64,000 nucleotides of DNA, taken from assembly GCA_905250075.1 (NCBI GenBank), contig CAJNOP010000539.1:1-64000 (forward strand). Direction: 5' to 3'. Shown here in pieces: positions 1 through 13,800 of the stretch; position 1 is the first letter of the stretch; the number at the start of each line of letters is the position of its first letter. Both the position numbers and the translations under genes were made by a program. This stretch comes from Rotaria sp. Silwood1. Its lineage: Eukaryota; Rotifera; Eurotatoria; Philodinida; Philodinidae. The notes beneath the pieces are model-generated. The model made no database searches. It was not told the origin of the DNA and was given only the letters and a program-made list of their open reading frames with translations.

Positions 1-20
1 GTCAAAGTTCATGAAAATCA

Positions 21-225
21 GGGTGGGTGTGGGTGGGTGTGGGGTGTGGGTGTGGGTGTGGTGGGTGTGGGTCTGGATGTGAGTGTGGGTGGGTGTGGGG
101 TGTTGGTGTGGGTGGATGTGGGTAGGTGTGGGAGTGAGGGTATGAGAGCGTGTGGACTGGTGTGCGTTTTCTCTGTTTATATCTCCTTACATCCACACCG
201 CACCCCACACCCACACCCACTTCCC
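21..225. repeat. Telomere-like TGTGGG/GGTGTG foldback
   Basis: From about 21 to 145 the + strand is almost pure G/T, made of GGTGTG, TGTGGG and GGGTGTG units. From about 190 to 225 the same motif appears on the opposite strand as CACCCCACACCCACACCC. The two parts form an imperfect inverted repeat with a short spacer. TGTGGG-type repeats are reported for bdelloid telomeres. Here they are degenerate, occur in both orientations and continue into ordinary sequence, so this is an interstitial or subtelomeric copy rather than an active chromosome end. G-quadruplex potential is obvious. Confidence 0.7.
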
Positions 226-3200
226 ATACTCGTACCAACTCCTCACACCCTGCACGTCCATGCCCATATGAGAGTCAGAACCAACCTTCAGAAGCTCAAC
301 ACTTTTCCTTCCACTTATTTCTTTGAGATCGGAAAGCTTCCACCATCATCCTAAGAAATAGATCAGTCGCCTAAAGCTTTTCTGGACTGCTAAGGTCTTA
401 ATAGGTTTCCGAAAAACTGAACTATCGCTCCTGAATGTTTTCTTTTTGATGAAATAGCTTTCACTCCTACTTACAGACATTTGCCGAAAAGTAGTCTCTT
501 TGCGGCGCGCTTACTCCAGGTAACTATTCAAAGCTTTTTTCTTTCTATTGCCAATTGTTCTGTTTTCTTAAATATTTTGGCTGCCATTCAGAGACGTTGG
601 TTAGTAGCCTGGTGTGAATGCAGGGTATGAGTGTGCAGTGCGGGTATCGTTATGGGTGTGGGAGTCGATGAGTCTCGGGCATCTGGTGTTAGTTAAGCTA
701 AGTTGAAGGAATACTCATCGAATATCCCACCCTCACTCAAACCCATACCGACACACTACTCGGTGCCATAAACATAATAGTGGCTACTATGACACATTCA
801 TTGGTTTTTTAGACCTTTTCTGCTATTACACTTACACATCTATTTATTATTCTAGGATTTTTGCTAGCACTCAATAACACTGATTGGTTCTCTGGAACCT
901 TTGCGTATTCTCCATACGAATTTCTCTCTGATTTGAAAGTCTTACTGTAGTTTCAAAATATTGATCGATATCTGGAAGAGTTTTACGAGTACAGTAGAGC
1001 ATGGCAAGCTTTTGAAGCTTTTTTCTCTTGTTTTCAGAACTTTGTAGGTGATCGTCAAGTCTTTACTCTGGCTCTGACTCTGAGTGATTCGCATGGTAGT
1101 TGGAAATTTCAACTCTCACTCTGATAAATTTCTATATTCTTCAAAGCTCTTCTGAATCATTTCTATGAACTACTCTATACCTCTGAGATTCTTAGTTCCG
1201 TTCAAACAAACTGCTAAAACACTCGAGGTTTTGCACTTTGACTCTGAATTAGGAGCATGTAGCCCAAAATTTGTCCGTTAGAGTTCCTTTCATTGTTAAT
1301 TGGCACGAAGGTGTTTCGTCTACAGTTTGATGAAGTGTTGTGTAGCTTGGAATGATTAGCACTTAATGCTTCACAGTAATATTTTGCTTTGATCGGAAGC
1401 TTTTCGTCTTTGTTGCCATCTATCACTCTCTGACTGACAAGTTTTGACCTTCATCTGCGCAAATTAGTTCACTATCGAAAGCTTCTCCACTGCTACTCTT
1501 ACTCCCGGCCAAAGTTTTCCATTGTGTTTATGTTCTGTTTTATGATTAGTCTCCTTAAACTTGCAGTTACATTGTATTGGTTGTGATTTCTGAGCTCTTT
1601 AATAACTGAAATTCATGAGTAAAGTCGAAGAAAAAAAAGAAATAGGCTGTTCGCAGTATCTTGGTGTTAAGTATATAACATTCAAAATGGTTTCTTTTGC
1701 TTTTGGAAGCTTTCTAATAATTTACTCACCACGATGAAATAATCTAAGCCAAAGTGTCTTGAATAATTTGAATTGTATGTTGTTGGTTGGAATTCTTTGC
1801 GACTGTCAGCGTTTGCTTGTTTTTTTCAAATGACTCGTTTCTTACTTTTGCAACACAGCAACGCTTTCTGCTTCATTTTTGTCTGCCTTGCTCCCTGTTT
1901 TCGTTTTATTTTAAATGTTTTTTTTAAAATATGCTCTCTATTGAGAAGGACTGTACATAGCAACAGTAAAATATTCACAGGAGATGTGAAGAAAAAGAAT
2001 GATGACAAAGAAGAAAAAAATTCATCGTTGTTCATTGAAATTTATTTAAATGGAGCTAACAGATTTATATTCATTTCTGTTCAGTGTGAGGTAGATCTTA
2101 ATTCGATGATTTAGTTACTGAGAATTGACAATGTACCACTGTTCCAAAAAATTTTGCTGTTTTTTATTTTATACTGGAATTAATAAAGTATAGATTATTA
2201 TGAATATGAGGCAATATTTCTTTCAGATGAAAACAAGGATTAATAATTTCTAGCATGACTCGTTTTTTGAATTTAAATGAATATTTCAGAAGATTCGACA
2301 TTTCATCGTATTTTCAATAGAAAAGAAGAAAAAGAAAAGCATTCAATTTGATCCTTTGAGCTTGTACTTCAAAAATATTAACATTGGCAAAGAAATACTT
2401 AGAACAAATATGGGTTTATTTTTTTACTTTTAAGATAGTCTAATGTGAACGCAAAAATTGAAATGCTAGGTTTGGCTACTTTAAATTCAAGTAGATATAC
2501 AGTGAATACCAAAATTATTCAACGGTGTTTATTTCTAATTCTTTTATGCTGTCGAAAGCGTTAGAGAGATTCCAAGTAGTAATTCGAATATAGAAAACTG
2601 TTTTCAGCAAGAATATCAGAATATATAAATTATTACCATATATTCAAAGATAAATGTTCTAGAAAACCAAAACCCTTCTTCTTCAGCATCTTGAGTGCGC
2701 ACATATAATTTTATTAAGACTACGTAAAAAGCTAGAATAAGCCATTCTCTAGCACGATTTTTGTTTGAAATACGGTAATTTGATTGAAAGCCAAAAGAAT
2801 AACTTTTCTACATAATACATTAACAAAAGCGGATTGAGGGGCATTCGTAAAAGTGAGTGATGTCATAAACTCGGTATACCCGGTAATGACTTTTTCGTCA
2901 TTAACCCCTACCAAGTATTCAGAAATTAGAGCCCTTTCGGTGTGATGGCTTTTAGAGTAACAACTTCTGTGGTGCATTCGTTATAAGGAAACTGAAATAG
3001 TTCCGAAAAAAAACTCATAATTACATCCTATCATATGAAAGTCATTACACCAAAACAACTCAAATTCCTCAACTTTTAACATATAGTTATATCAAAGTCT
3101 TTATGCCATGGGTAATTACACTAATGTTCAGGACCTAAAAATGAGTACATCTCGATTGGATGCTCCATGGGTATTATGACGTCTAATTCCCATAACTCGA

Positions 3201-3877
3201 TGTCTGGATATTTTGACATCTATGATTGAATTAAGTACTGGAATTCGAGTATAGACGTAGTTGTTTTATTTCAATTAAGTGTTGACTAAACAATTCAGAT
3301 GTAGTAAATAAATAAATTATTTATTAATCATATGAAATGTCAATTATAGATCGAATAGACATTGTACACTTTTGATACTTTTATTTTGTCCTTCATCTAT
3401 GATATGCGGATCTAACATGATAAGATAAATTTCACATAGAGACTCATTCTTTTTTTTCAAGTAATTGTAGCGTATTTTGAATGTTAAGAGAACAAGTGAA
3501 AAACAGCTCATTTATTATAAATTTGGATAGGAAGATATTATTTATCTAGAGACTCACAAAAGAGAAAAAGTTTTAATCAGATATTTTCGATTTCTTCTAC
3601 AGAATATATATGGTGTCATCAATATACTCATTGATCAAGACAACCATATCATTTATTTTCTCTTTATTGATTCTTTAGTATTCGAAACAGCAATATTAAT
3701 GAAAAATTTGGATCAAGAAAATATTCAATACACAATCTAATACTTAAATAAGTAACTTATGGATACTTACAATGTCAAATAGACTTTGCGAACACTTATG
3801 TCATATTATATTTCGATTGTAATAAATATCTACCATCATCCAGTAGAGTTTAGAAAAATTCTATTACAAATTTGTGA
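226..3877. other. No recognisable gene; two minor repeats
   Basis: AT-rich sequence with only short open frames of no recognisable family. About 618-760 holds a weaker second copy of the telomere-like pattern: GTGTGGGAG and GGGTATCG on the left, then CCCACCCTCACTC and CCCATACC in inverted orientation. Around 2875-2910 there is a short hairpin with arms TAATGAC/GTCATTA. Nothing else can be supported. Confidence 0.5.
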
Positions 3878-4322
3878 TCAATCAAAAGCAAAATAGCATG
3901 TGGATGTGAGTGTTGTGAACAGTTGAGCAACACTCACATCCATACCCGACATTGATCTTTCCTGCTTCTCAATTTGTCCCAAATGGCCAAAGACATATCC
4001 CAACGACTGATGAGTTATTTCTTGAGTGTCTATACGAAAATAGCGACGTTTTCGATATAGAACAATAAAGACGAGAGTGAGAGAGATAATAAATATGTTT
4101 TGTCGTAAAACATCGGCGAGGTATTGTGCTACTTGATCTCCGATTTTATTCGAGTGGAGATTTAGTCTGGTGATTGTCTTTGAGAAAGAAAAAATTCGTG
4201 AGCGGAATGAAGATCAGAGAGAGCAAGATAATTACCTTGTTGGGTCGTAATGCATCATTGAGATATTCTTGAACTCCTTTGTGTCGGAGTTGGTTGTTTG
4301 AAAAATCGAGTCTGTTTAGTGC
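3878..4322 (-). CDS. Leucine-rich repeat protein, C-terminal fragment (NLRC3-like LRR type)
   Basis: Two minus-strand exons are visible. The upstream one (4322 down to 4236, 29 codons, bounded by a CAG acceptor and a GTAAT donor) contains the LRR core LNRLDFSNNQL followed by GVQEYLNDALR. The next (4177 down to a TGA at 3878-3880) continues in phase with ITRLNLHSNKIGDQVAQYL and then DVLRQN. These are ribonuclease-inhibitor-type LRRs of 28-29 residues, one per exon, as in NLRC3-like proteins. After the second repeat the frame runs into a short hydrophobic stretch followed by KRR. This may be read-through of a lost donor rather than a real membrane segment. No further LRR exons were found upstream, so this looks like a truncated remnant; a terminal fragment of a functional gene is less likely. 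Confidence 0.5.
3899..3942. repeat. Perfect hairpin with telomere-like arms
   Basis: The arms GGATGTGAGTGTTG and CAACACTCACATCC are exactly complementary and separated by about a dozen bases. The motif resembles the telomere-like foldbacks at the start of the window. It lies inside the open frame that follows the LRR exon on the minus strand. Confidence 0.65.
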
Positions 4323-7300
4323 CTGTATGAAAGAGAGAAATGTTGAGAAAGACGAACGAAAATCTTTTCGATGGTATCATAAACATGAAGGAATAGATGA
4401 TTAGTATTTTGTGTATAATTGAGATTCCTTTTTGTCAAACGAAATAGTCATTTTATTTGTTTCAAAAAAGTTTCCCAAATTATCTTCAGCATCGATCATG
4501 CCTTCTTCTCATTGTTGTAACAGCTGATGAAGTTCCGAGACACTGAGGTTTGGATGAAGACTTCCGTAGTCAAAAGAATCGAATTTTTTTATGAAATGAT
4601 TTCTGACCCAGAAAAAGACTCAGCACTTGCAAAAATATGTCGATTTTTCGATCTTGATCAATCGATGTTTTACTTCTTTTTCTTAGTCACAGTAAACATT
4701 AAGAACATGCGTCCGATTCGATCGCTCAAATCAGCAATGGCAGCACGATTTCTTACAGTTTACTCAATGTAAATTTTCGCTAAAAATCATCGTGAAAAAC
4801 AAAGCCAAGGATAAATATACTCTATCTTTTATTTTTAAAAATTATGCATCTAAGATTTGACTTTTTAGACATAACTGATGAGCTTCTATACTGATGTATG
4901 GATATAATTGTGTCACTGAATTTCATTCATTTAAATCTTCCATAGAAGAATCATCGTTTCTCCAAAGACATACTGTTGACTACTTTACACTAAGTCGGAA
5001 CTTTTCAGCCGCATTTCTGACGAATGAGATTTAGAAATTGCAGCGAAGTCTTGGAATATACGTCATCTAGACTTGCACCAACCATCTCATCGAACAAGCG
5101 GTGGGTCAGACAATTGATATTGTCTATCGATGATACTGCTAGCTTCACCAAACTACCAAAGTCGGTAATAGCAATTGATGTCGTACCACGGCAGATCTTA
5201 TCCATTGTTGAAAGATAAGCACAAGTGACAAACCAATGTTTACCATCGAGCCAGTAAGAAGATCGAAATGGATTAATTTTATGATTTTAGAGCAATTCGG
5301 CCGACATTTTTGAGAGAAAAAGCATAAGAAAAGAAATATTCCAATCGTTCCAGCGTGAGTACATTGGTTTGAATGAATTCCTTCCATAGATAGCCGTCAA
5401 AAAAAAGAGTCAAACGTTGTTCTGTGAAAAATCAGTTTCACATGTCGAAGTGAATGTAATGGTGGCAATAGAATTGGGAGAGTTTGTTGAGAAAATAAAT
5501 ATTCCGTCAACGTTGGTGTAGATTTGGGTATGACAACGCGCAAAAAAACATCCACGCCCAAATTGTCTTATATTGTTGTTAATGCTTCTGGAGTATCGAG
5601 TGGTTCGCTAAGTACATTTATGTGATAAATTGATAAGATAAATTTTAATGTAAAATTTTATCTGGTTTAACTACTTTTGTTTCACTATATATCTAAGAAA
5701 AGTTGTTGCCTTAGTACAAAAATGATTATAAATATTTTAATTTCATTTGAATACTAGGAAAAAAACTTGCTTTTATTGGGGGAAAAATTTCTATTTGCAT
5801 CTATTCATAATTTTTACCTTTTTTTTTAATCACACATTTCTAATATGATTGGTCGTCAAAATGATTAGAAGATACTCCTATTCAATAAGAACATTCAATT
5901 AAGCAAATAGTTTATTGTAAATTGATATATTTATTCTATATACGAAGGAAAATGAATAAAACAAAACTTTTGTTTTGAATAATTTACTTTATCCCACATT
6001 GATCTCAACCTTGCACCATCATCACTGAACGGAGTTATCATAAACATTCGATGGAATTCGATGAAACAATTTTTACTTAATAATAATCGTCTTTCTGATT
6101 TGTCGGAGCGTATACATGAACGTTTATTATTAATCGGATCAATTGTTGTTAATATTTGTAACATTCCAACACAATTCTCTACATATACGTGGAATTGGTG
6201 TGCACCATCTTCAGTGAATTCAGTATTTGTATATGTCAATGTACGTACGTCATTATATTCAATATATTGCCAAATATTCCTCGAAGAATCATGTTTTACA
6301 ACATCATAATCAATAAGTATTATGCAGTTTGAGACAATTCGAAATATTAATAGTGATGATTTCGAAAAGTTAGCACTTGATCAGTTCATGCTTTTTGCTT
6401 TAATATTAAATGACCACTATAACAAACCCAATACATCACTAATCATTATTCGTGATATTCGTGATATAATTATTTATCGGTGTAAAAATATCTAGAACAA
6501 TTATTCATGCCATTCTCATAGTATATATACTAGATATTTAGATCTAATCTACGCTAGAATTTTAACTTTCTATCTCTAGTAGTCATAGGAAATAGGTAAA
6601 GAAGTTTAAGGAGACTTCGAACAAGATACATAGCACGTATATTTTTCTATCATTTTCAAGAAAACAAGTCATTATATTCATCCACTATGTAAAACAAACA
6701 TAGTTTTCTGACAGTGATAATCGTCGACAACTCTTTGTCAATATAATAAAAAGCAAGATTAGGATACAATAAACATGTTATCAAACTTTACTATGGAAAT
6801 TTTCAATCTAATAAGTCATTATTATGTTGAAAGCAATGCCAAATCAAAGAGTTTCTCGATTATTCAATAACTATTTGATTCGTTAGACTTGATACTATGT
6901 AATTTTTTTAAGATAGTTTAATCAAATTAAATCTAACCAAGCAAGATAACTACTACCAATTTATGATATTGGGGCCTATCGACCATGTTTAACGAGAACA
7001 CGGTCAAAAGACTCATTATAATTAAAGATAGATATATTTTTAATGTCAATAAATTATTTTTATGCTTTTCTAGAAACAAAACAAAACAGCAACACAAATG
7101 AAATTAGTCTTGTTGACATATAGTAGAGACTGACTATAGCTAAGTCAAGCTAATATAAATAATCAAAGTAACTATTTCGAATAATTACCTATATGACACT
7201 ATCTCAGTATTCAGTGACTACTAAAATGAACGTACTTGTCAAATACAAGAACAAAATCAATGCAACAAAATTTATTTTTTATGATTCTTGATTAAAATGA

Positions 7301-7870
7301 TGTAATTAATTATATTTTCAAAATACTTCTGACGCCATCTTGATATTCACATTAAAACATAATAATGTCGCCAGTTACCGACTAATAAACAATCCTTCTA
7401 TCGTTGTACAACATATGATTCATTGTAGTGAGACTTTCATTAGGTTTGAATGGTTGGTTGAGTATTTTTATCTCTATCGTCAATATGATTTAATTTATTT
7501 TTCAATAAACTAATATTATTTTATTCTAGAATGCAAAAGAAAAGAAAACATCATCTTTGTTTTCTTATAAATAATAAATAAAACGAAACAAAAAAAACAT
7601 AATTTCATCTTATATAAGCAATATCTCATTCTATTCTTACTTAACCGTTATGTTCTTATTTACCTTAATGTCGAAATATTTCTACATGTATAAAAATGTT
7701 TAGTTGTTTTGTTTTTTTTTTCTCATAAAATGACTCATATTGTTTGTTGCACATGCTATTTTTAAGTTTTGTAATTTATTTATTTTAGATATTCTTTTAT
7801 TTGATGTCTACAATCATCAATCATTGGTTTTTGTTTTTTTGCTTCTAGTTTTTGTTTTTACTAAATTTCA
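4323..7870. other. No supported gene; likely 5' region of the USP9X-like gene at its right end
   Basis: Scattered short open frames on both strands, for example minus strand 5005-5205 and 5931-6239, look partly coding in composition but match no family I recognise and lack convincing exon structure. The last 350 bases before 7871 are T-rich. A TTCTAG acceptor at about 7843-7848 lies just before the start codon of the next gene, suggesting an intron in its 5' untranslated region. Confidence 0.4.
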
Positions 7871-10800
7871 ATGACGGCTAAAGAAGATTTAGTCGAACCT
7901 ATTATGGGTAATGGTCAACAACCAACATCAGATATAAATGATCAACAACAAACACCACCGGATTACCAAACTTCAATAAAAATTGAGAATGAAGATGATA
8001 ATATTGAAGATGAAAAAGGTAAATGAGCAAAGCCAAAGCAAAAAAAAAAAGAATTTATTAATTCAAAATTTTTATTTTTTATTATTAATTTGAAAGTTTA
8101 TGATGAAAATGGTGAACTAAAATTTCCAATTGATGATTTATTAAAACTTGAAGAACAAGTTAATCGAGTACGATGGATTGTACCAGTTTTACCTGATGGT
8201 GAATTAATTAAATGTTTACGAGCTGCTGTTTGTCTTGCTAGAGAAAGTAAAAGTTAAAAAAATTCATATTATTACTTTTTATGGTTGTTTTTTCGTCTTT
8301 CTAGAAATAGATACTAAATGTGAACCATGTCAACGATTTATTCGTGATAGTCTTGTTATTTCATTTACAAAAATTTTTTGTGATGATGCTGTACAATCAT
8401 GGAAATATGATATATATGTATATTAATAATTAGACGAAAAAAAATAATAATTTCTTGGTTGTTTTCTATAGGTTGCTATTTATAAAAATGCAATGAAATT
8501 TATTCAATTATGTGTATTAAAAATTGATGATGATTGTTTTCCATTACTTGACATTCTAAGTTTTCTTATGAATCCTTTAGGACGGTAAAAAAAAAAAGAA
8601 AAGAAATTTTTTTTCATATTATTTAGAACATATCGAAAGTAGTGATATCGATACTATAAAAATCTTATTTCTACATACATTGATTAACTTAAATTGAATT
8701 CTATTAATTCTACAATATTTCATTATTGTTTAGATAATATCGTTCCATTTTAATTTTAGTACATCATAAAATTTACTTTTATATTATTACTTAAAGAATA
8801 ATAAAATATTGTAGAATTATAGAGCTTAATTTAAGCTGTCAATATATATAGTTATAGAAAGAAAACTTTATTCGAGCTTTCTTATAAGATTTTCTAGTGT
8901 CGCTGACATTATTATTTTTGATATGTTCTAAATAAGATATGAAAATTTTTATTTTATTATTATTAGATATCATCAAGCCAATAATAATCGACACTGTTCA
9001 TATCATCTAAAAAATGTCACTGAACCATTTGGTGCGATAATTGAACATCGTTTTCCACAAAGAGTATGTAGTTTTTGTGATAGGAAGAATAATGATAAAA
9101 GAAAAAATTGAATTTATACAGAGATATTGGTTTAAAAACTGCTGTTAACTATCTCGAGACGTTCCTTATGTACTTATAATCGTTTTAAGCTTATGACAAG
9201 GTATTCATACAGAAAAAAGTAAAAAGAAGAAGTTTATAATTGAAATGAATGTTACTTTCTCGAAATGTAAAGTATTCAAAAAACTAACTTTTCTTCTGTA
9301 CTTATAAGTAAAAAAATGTCAGTTCAATCGACGGATTAACACTTGAATATGTATCCCAATTAGTAAAAAACAAAAGTTCTTATAGAAATGAAAAACTGAA
9401 TCAATATCGGCATTGATTGTGTCTGTAAGCGATGACTTATTAAATTATATTATATTTATGATAGGAAGAAAAAAAAATAGTATATTTGATTAAATTAAAA
9501 TGGAAATATTTTTAAATGATTTTTCATTATTATGTTATTGATAACATATCTAAATTATTTGTATGATTAAATAATAAAAATTCTTTTTATTTTCTGATAT
9601 AATTATAAAATAGATTTATTTAAAATATTTTAGGGTTGGCTTGTTGATTTTATAAATAGATTTGGAGATTTAGGTGGTTTTGATAAACTTCTTACTCGTT
9701 TTACCTCACCTGAAAATAAATTAACAATATCTATTGTTATTGCATTACTTAAACCATGGGGTCTTTGTTATGAATATTTAACACAATCAACAATAAAAAA
9801 ATATTTTGCACCTATTATTGTAAGAATTTTTTCATATTAAAATTATATTTTATAATACATAAAGAAAAAAAAATTATGTTTGTTTTTTTTTAGGAATTTG
9901 TTCCACAATATCTTAATCAATTAGCAGAAAATGAATTTAAAGTTGAAGCAAAAACTGAATCGAAAAGTGATACATTATCAGCAGTGATTAAATGGCTTCG
10001 TCATCTTGCATCACGTCTACCTGATAATGATAAAGCATGTCGAGATTTAGATGAACTTCGTCTTAAAATGGTTTTACGGTATGAAAAAAATCTTTATTTC
10101 TATTGAGTTTTTGAATATATTCGTTTTTTTTTAAATAGACTTTTACAAACAAATTCATTTAGTAGTAAAATGAATGCACTTAATGAACTTCATAAACTTA
10201 TTCCAAGTCTTAGTCCAATTCATCGTTCAACAATAAATCGTTTGGATGATAATGAAGGTTTAACACCTGAAAAATTTATTGTAAAATATTCTTCAAAAAA
10301 AAAATTTAATTCTATTAAATAATATTTTTTTTTCTGTATTTCTTTTTTTAAGAAATGGATTCAAGATCATGAAATTCTCGATATTGTTTTACGTGATTGT
10401 TTACATCAACCACAATATGTTGAAAAATTAGAACGAATTCTTCGTTTTATGATTAAAGAACAAGCATTAAGTCGAAATGATTTAGCTAAAATTTGGAATT
10501 CATCATGTGGAAAACATGAAGCTATTGAAAAAAATGTTCATGATTTACTTGCTAAATTAGCTTGGGATTTTTCACCTGAACAACTTGAACAATTATTTGA
10601 TTGTTTTCGAGTAAAAATTTATAATTTTAAATAAACAAATAAAAATATTTTAATCATATTTAATTTTTTTTTATATATTAAATAGGAAAGTTGGACAAAA
10701 GCTAGTAAAAAACAACGTGAAAAATTACTTGAACTTATTCGAAGATTAGCTGAAGATGATAAAGAAGGTCTTATGGCTAATAAAGTAAATATTATTAGAA

Positions 10801-13800
10801 AGAAAAACCAGAATCAATAATTTTATATATTTTTTTTTTGAAATAGGTTTTAGAATTATTATGGAATATTGCACATGAAAATAATTTTCCAAATGAAATT
10901 ATTGATCAAGCTTTAGCAGCACATTTAAAAATTCTTGATTATAGTTGTTTATCAGTAAGTCATCAAAATTACAAAGAGAAATACATTTTAAATTTTTTCG
11001 TATTGACATAAAAATCATTTTCAAAGATTAATCTAATCTCAATAGAAATCCAAAGTTTTTTAGGATTTTTCCTTTAGAACACTATGTGTAGTATCCGTAC
11101 TATTTTTTTAATTGTGTTTCATAAAAATCATTGAAGTTAAAAGAAGAAAAACAAAACCACATAAATTACATATTTTGATTTAGTTACAACTGACAATTCT
11201 TAAATTAGGCACATTCTATGTTGAATAAAGTCGTCGATCATCGAAAGATTTAGCTCGTCAATTGTTTTGCATTTACATAAATTAGAAATTTCAATGTTCG
11301 TTACATCATGCAATTCGTGTATTGATCTAAATACCTGCTTATTTAGTATCTCTATTGTTTCGATAAAGATAAAATTGAGTATATATTTAAAATGGATAAG
11401 TCATGTCTTCCCTCAGCATACGACTGGATGCGCTAAGTGTTTAAATAGTGTCTATTTTGGTATTTCAAAGTTAATTTTCTTGTATAAAAGATATGTTAAT
11501 CAATAAAAAATAGATTTTTATAGAATTCTATTTGAAAATTTTCATAGGAAAAAGAAAAAACAAAATTATCTTGGATTGATCGAATGATGGAAGATGTTAA
11601 ACAAGATCAACATGTAATTATTTCATTAAAACAAATGCGTGAAATATGTACACAATTTTCAGAAGTAAATTAATTTTATTTTAATCAAAATGTTCATTTT
11701 TTTCATTTCTCTAAATAGCATGGATATCCACATAATATGCCACGTATGTCTTATCCATTAAATAGAATTAGTCTTATGGAAATCTTAGAAAAAAAACATA
11801 AATTAACTCGTATTATAACAGAAAATCTTTGTTGTTATATGGATAATACTAGACAATATCGAGAAGGTAAAAAAAAAATAGATTTAATCTAATTTTTTTT
11901 GTATGAAAAAAAAAAATTTATATGTTTAAGAAACAAAAAAAATTTTACCACCAGAAGATTATTATCCTGATGGTCGTTTTAATCATAATCAACAAATAAA
12001 TGAACGTTTACTTTTTCTTAAGTAAAATTATTTTCAAAAATATTAAAAAAAAATAATATAAAAATTTTTCTATTTCAAGGTTTATATTAAAAGAAGGTCG
12101 ACAATATTTAAGTTTTGATCTTATGAAAATGATTTGGATGAGTTTAGCTGAACAAGCTGTTTATCCATATGATCGTGAACAATGTTTTCGTTGGTTTGCT
12201 GATGTAAATATTTAAATACTTCTTTTTTTTTGTTTTGTTTTCATTTTTAATAATTTTTTTGTTTTGATTTAGACTATTGATGAAGTTGGTTTTGATTTAA
12301 AAGGAGGAAAAGATTTTTTTCAAAATCATTTTATGAAACTTGAACCTCATTTACTTACTGATTTTGGAATGAAGTAAGTTTTAATTAAACATTATCTAGA
12401 ATTAAATTTATTATATTATATTTTTTGTTTTTATTTCTAGTTGTTTTGATCGTTTTTTTAAATCTGTTAATACACAATCACATAAATTAATTCAAAAACG
12501 TCGTTCAATACGTTTATTAAATGATCAAGATCTTATTGGTATTGAATATTTATGGAAATTAGTATTAAATGGTACAGATATTGTTGCTCATCGTGGTATA
12601 CAATTAATTAAAGAAATATATACAAATATAAATTCATCATTAAAAAATGATATTAAACGTATACATCAAACATTTTTACAAGAATGTTTTAAACGTTTAC
12701 AAAATGTTTATGAAACAATTAAAATAAAAACAAATCCAATAATACATCAACAAAAACTTAATACATTAATAAGAATTTTAACTATATTAAGAGAATATTT
12801 AGCTGAATGTGATTATTCTTATCATAAAGAACGAAGTATTTTACCTATGTCAAGGTACTAAAATAAGCAAAAGAGAAAAATTAAATTAAATGATCTATTC
12901 TTTTTTTTTCCATCAAAAGGGCATTTCGTGGTCGATCAGTAACAGTAATTATTCGTTTAAATACTGGACAAAATCGACAAACAGAAGATTTTGAATATGC
13001 ATCTCATACAAATGAAACATGGGGACATATTCGACGAATGATTTATTTACGGTATTAGTTTTATTATTATTTTTTTTTCGAAGAAAAATTTTATAAGTTT
13101 TAAGTTAATCATAGTCGAAATGATTCGTAGTTTAATCTGGTCGTATGTGAGAACGCACGTTTCGGAAAATATTTGAAAAGTTTTTGATTCTATGTGAAGA
13201 AAAATCACAAGGTGTATGATGCTCTACGATGAGTTCTATTCAGTTACTTCGATAAGGAGATACGCTTGATATTTGAACAACAGATAAAAAATTAGTTTCA
13301 TCAAAAGTGATGAAAATATTTTATATAAGTAGAGATCTATCAGATGATATTCGTGACTTTCTCTACTTTCATTCATTGATCGTACTCAAAATTAGAACTG
13401 AAGTGATATGGAAGTCAGCAGTATCAATCTTAAAAGGACATATTCACAGCAATCGTTCATTGCATTATGATAGCAAAGTAATGATTCAATGGAATGAATG
13501 AACAATATAAAACATGAAAATTTATATTACCTGACTTACGAGGGAGCATTCTCAACTGTCACAACGCTTTTAAGTCGAGCATATGCGTATTATGTAGATC
13601 CTAACGATCGATGAATTCTCTGAAAAAAGTTTGTGCCGCTAGCTTATTATTGCTGAGATACTGCCTTTTTACTGTGTGTTAAAGAAAAGAGAGCTGTGGT
13701 CCCCCTCAGGAACGTTTGGAAAACTGAATTTTGAATTTGAATTTCAAACTTTGCATAGATATAGGGCTCAGTGAGAATACTTTATTGTGAAAGTTTCAGC

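Noticed and set aside
2..354. Two long overlapping open frames on opposite strands at the window start
   Set aside because: They are translations of the telomere-like G/T and C/A repeats (VGVGV, PHPHP), not protein-coding sequence.
5931..6239. A 102-codon minus-strand frame
   Set aside because: No recognisable motif, no supported exon borders, and a second open frame overlaps it on the other strand; not enough to call a gene.
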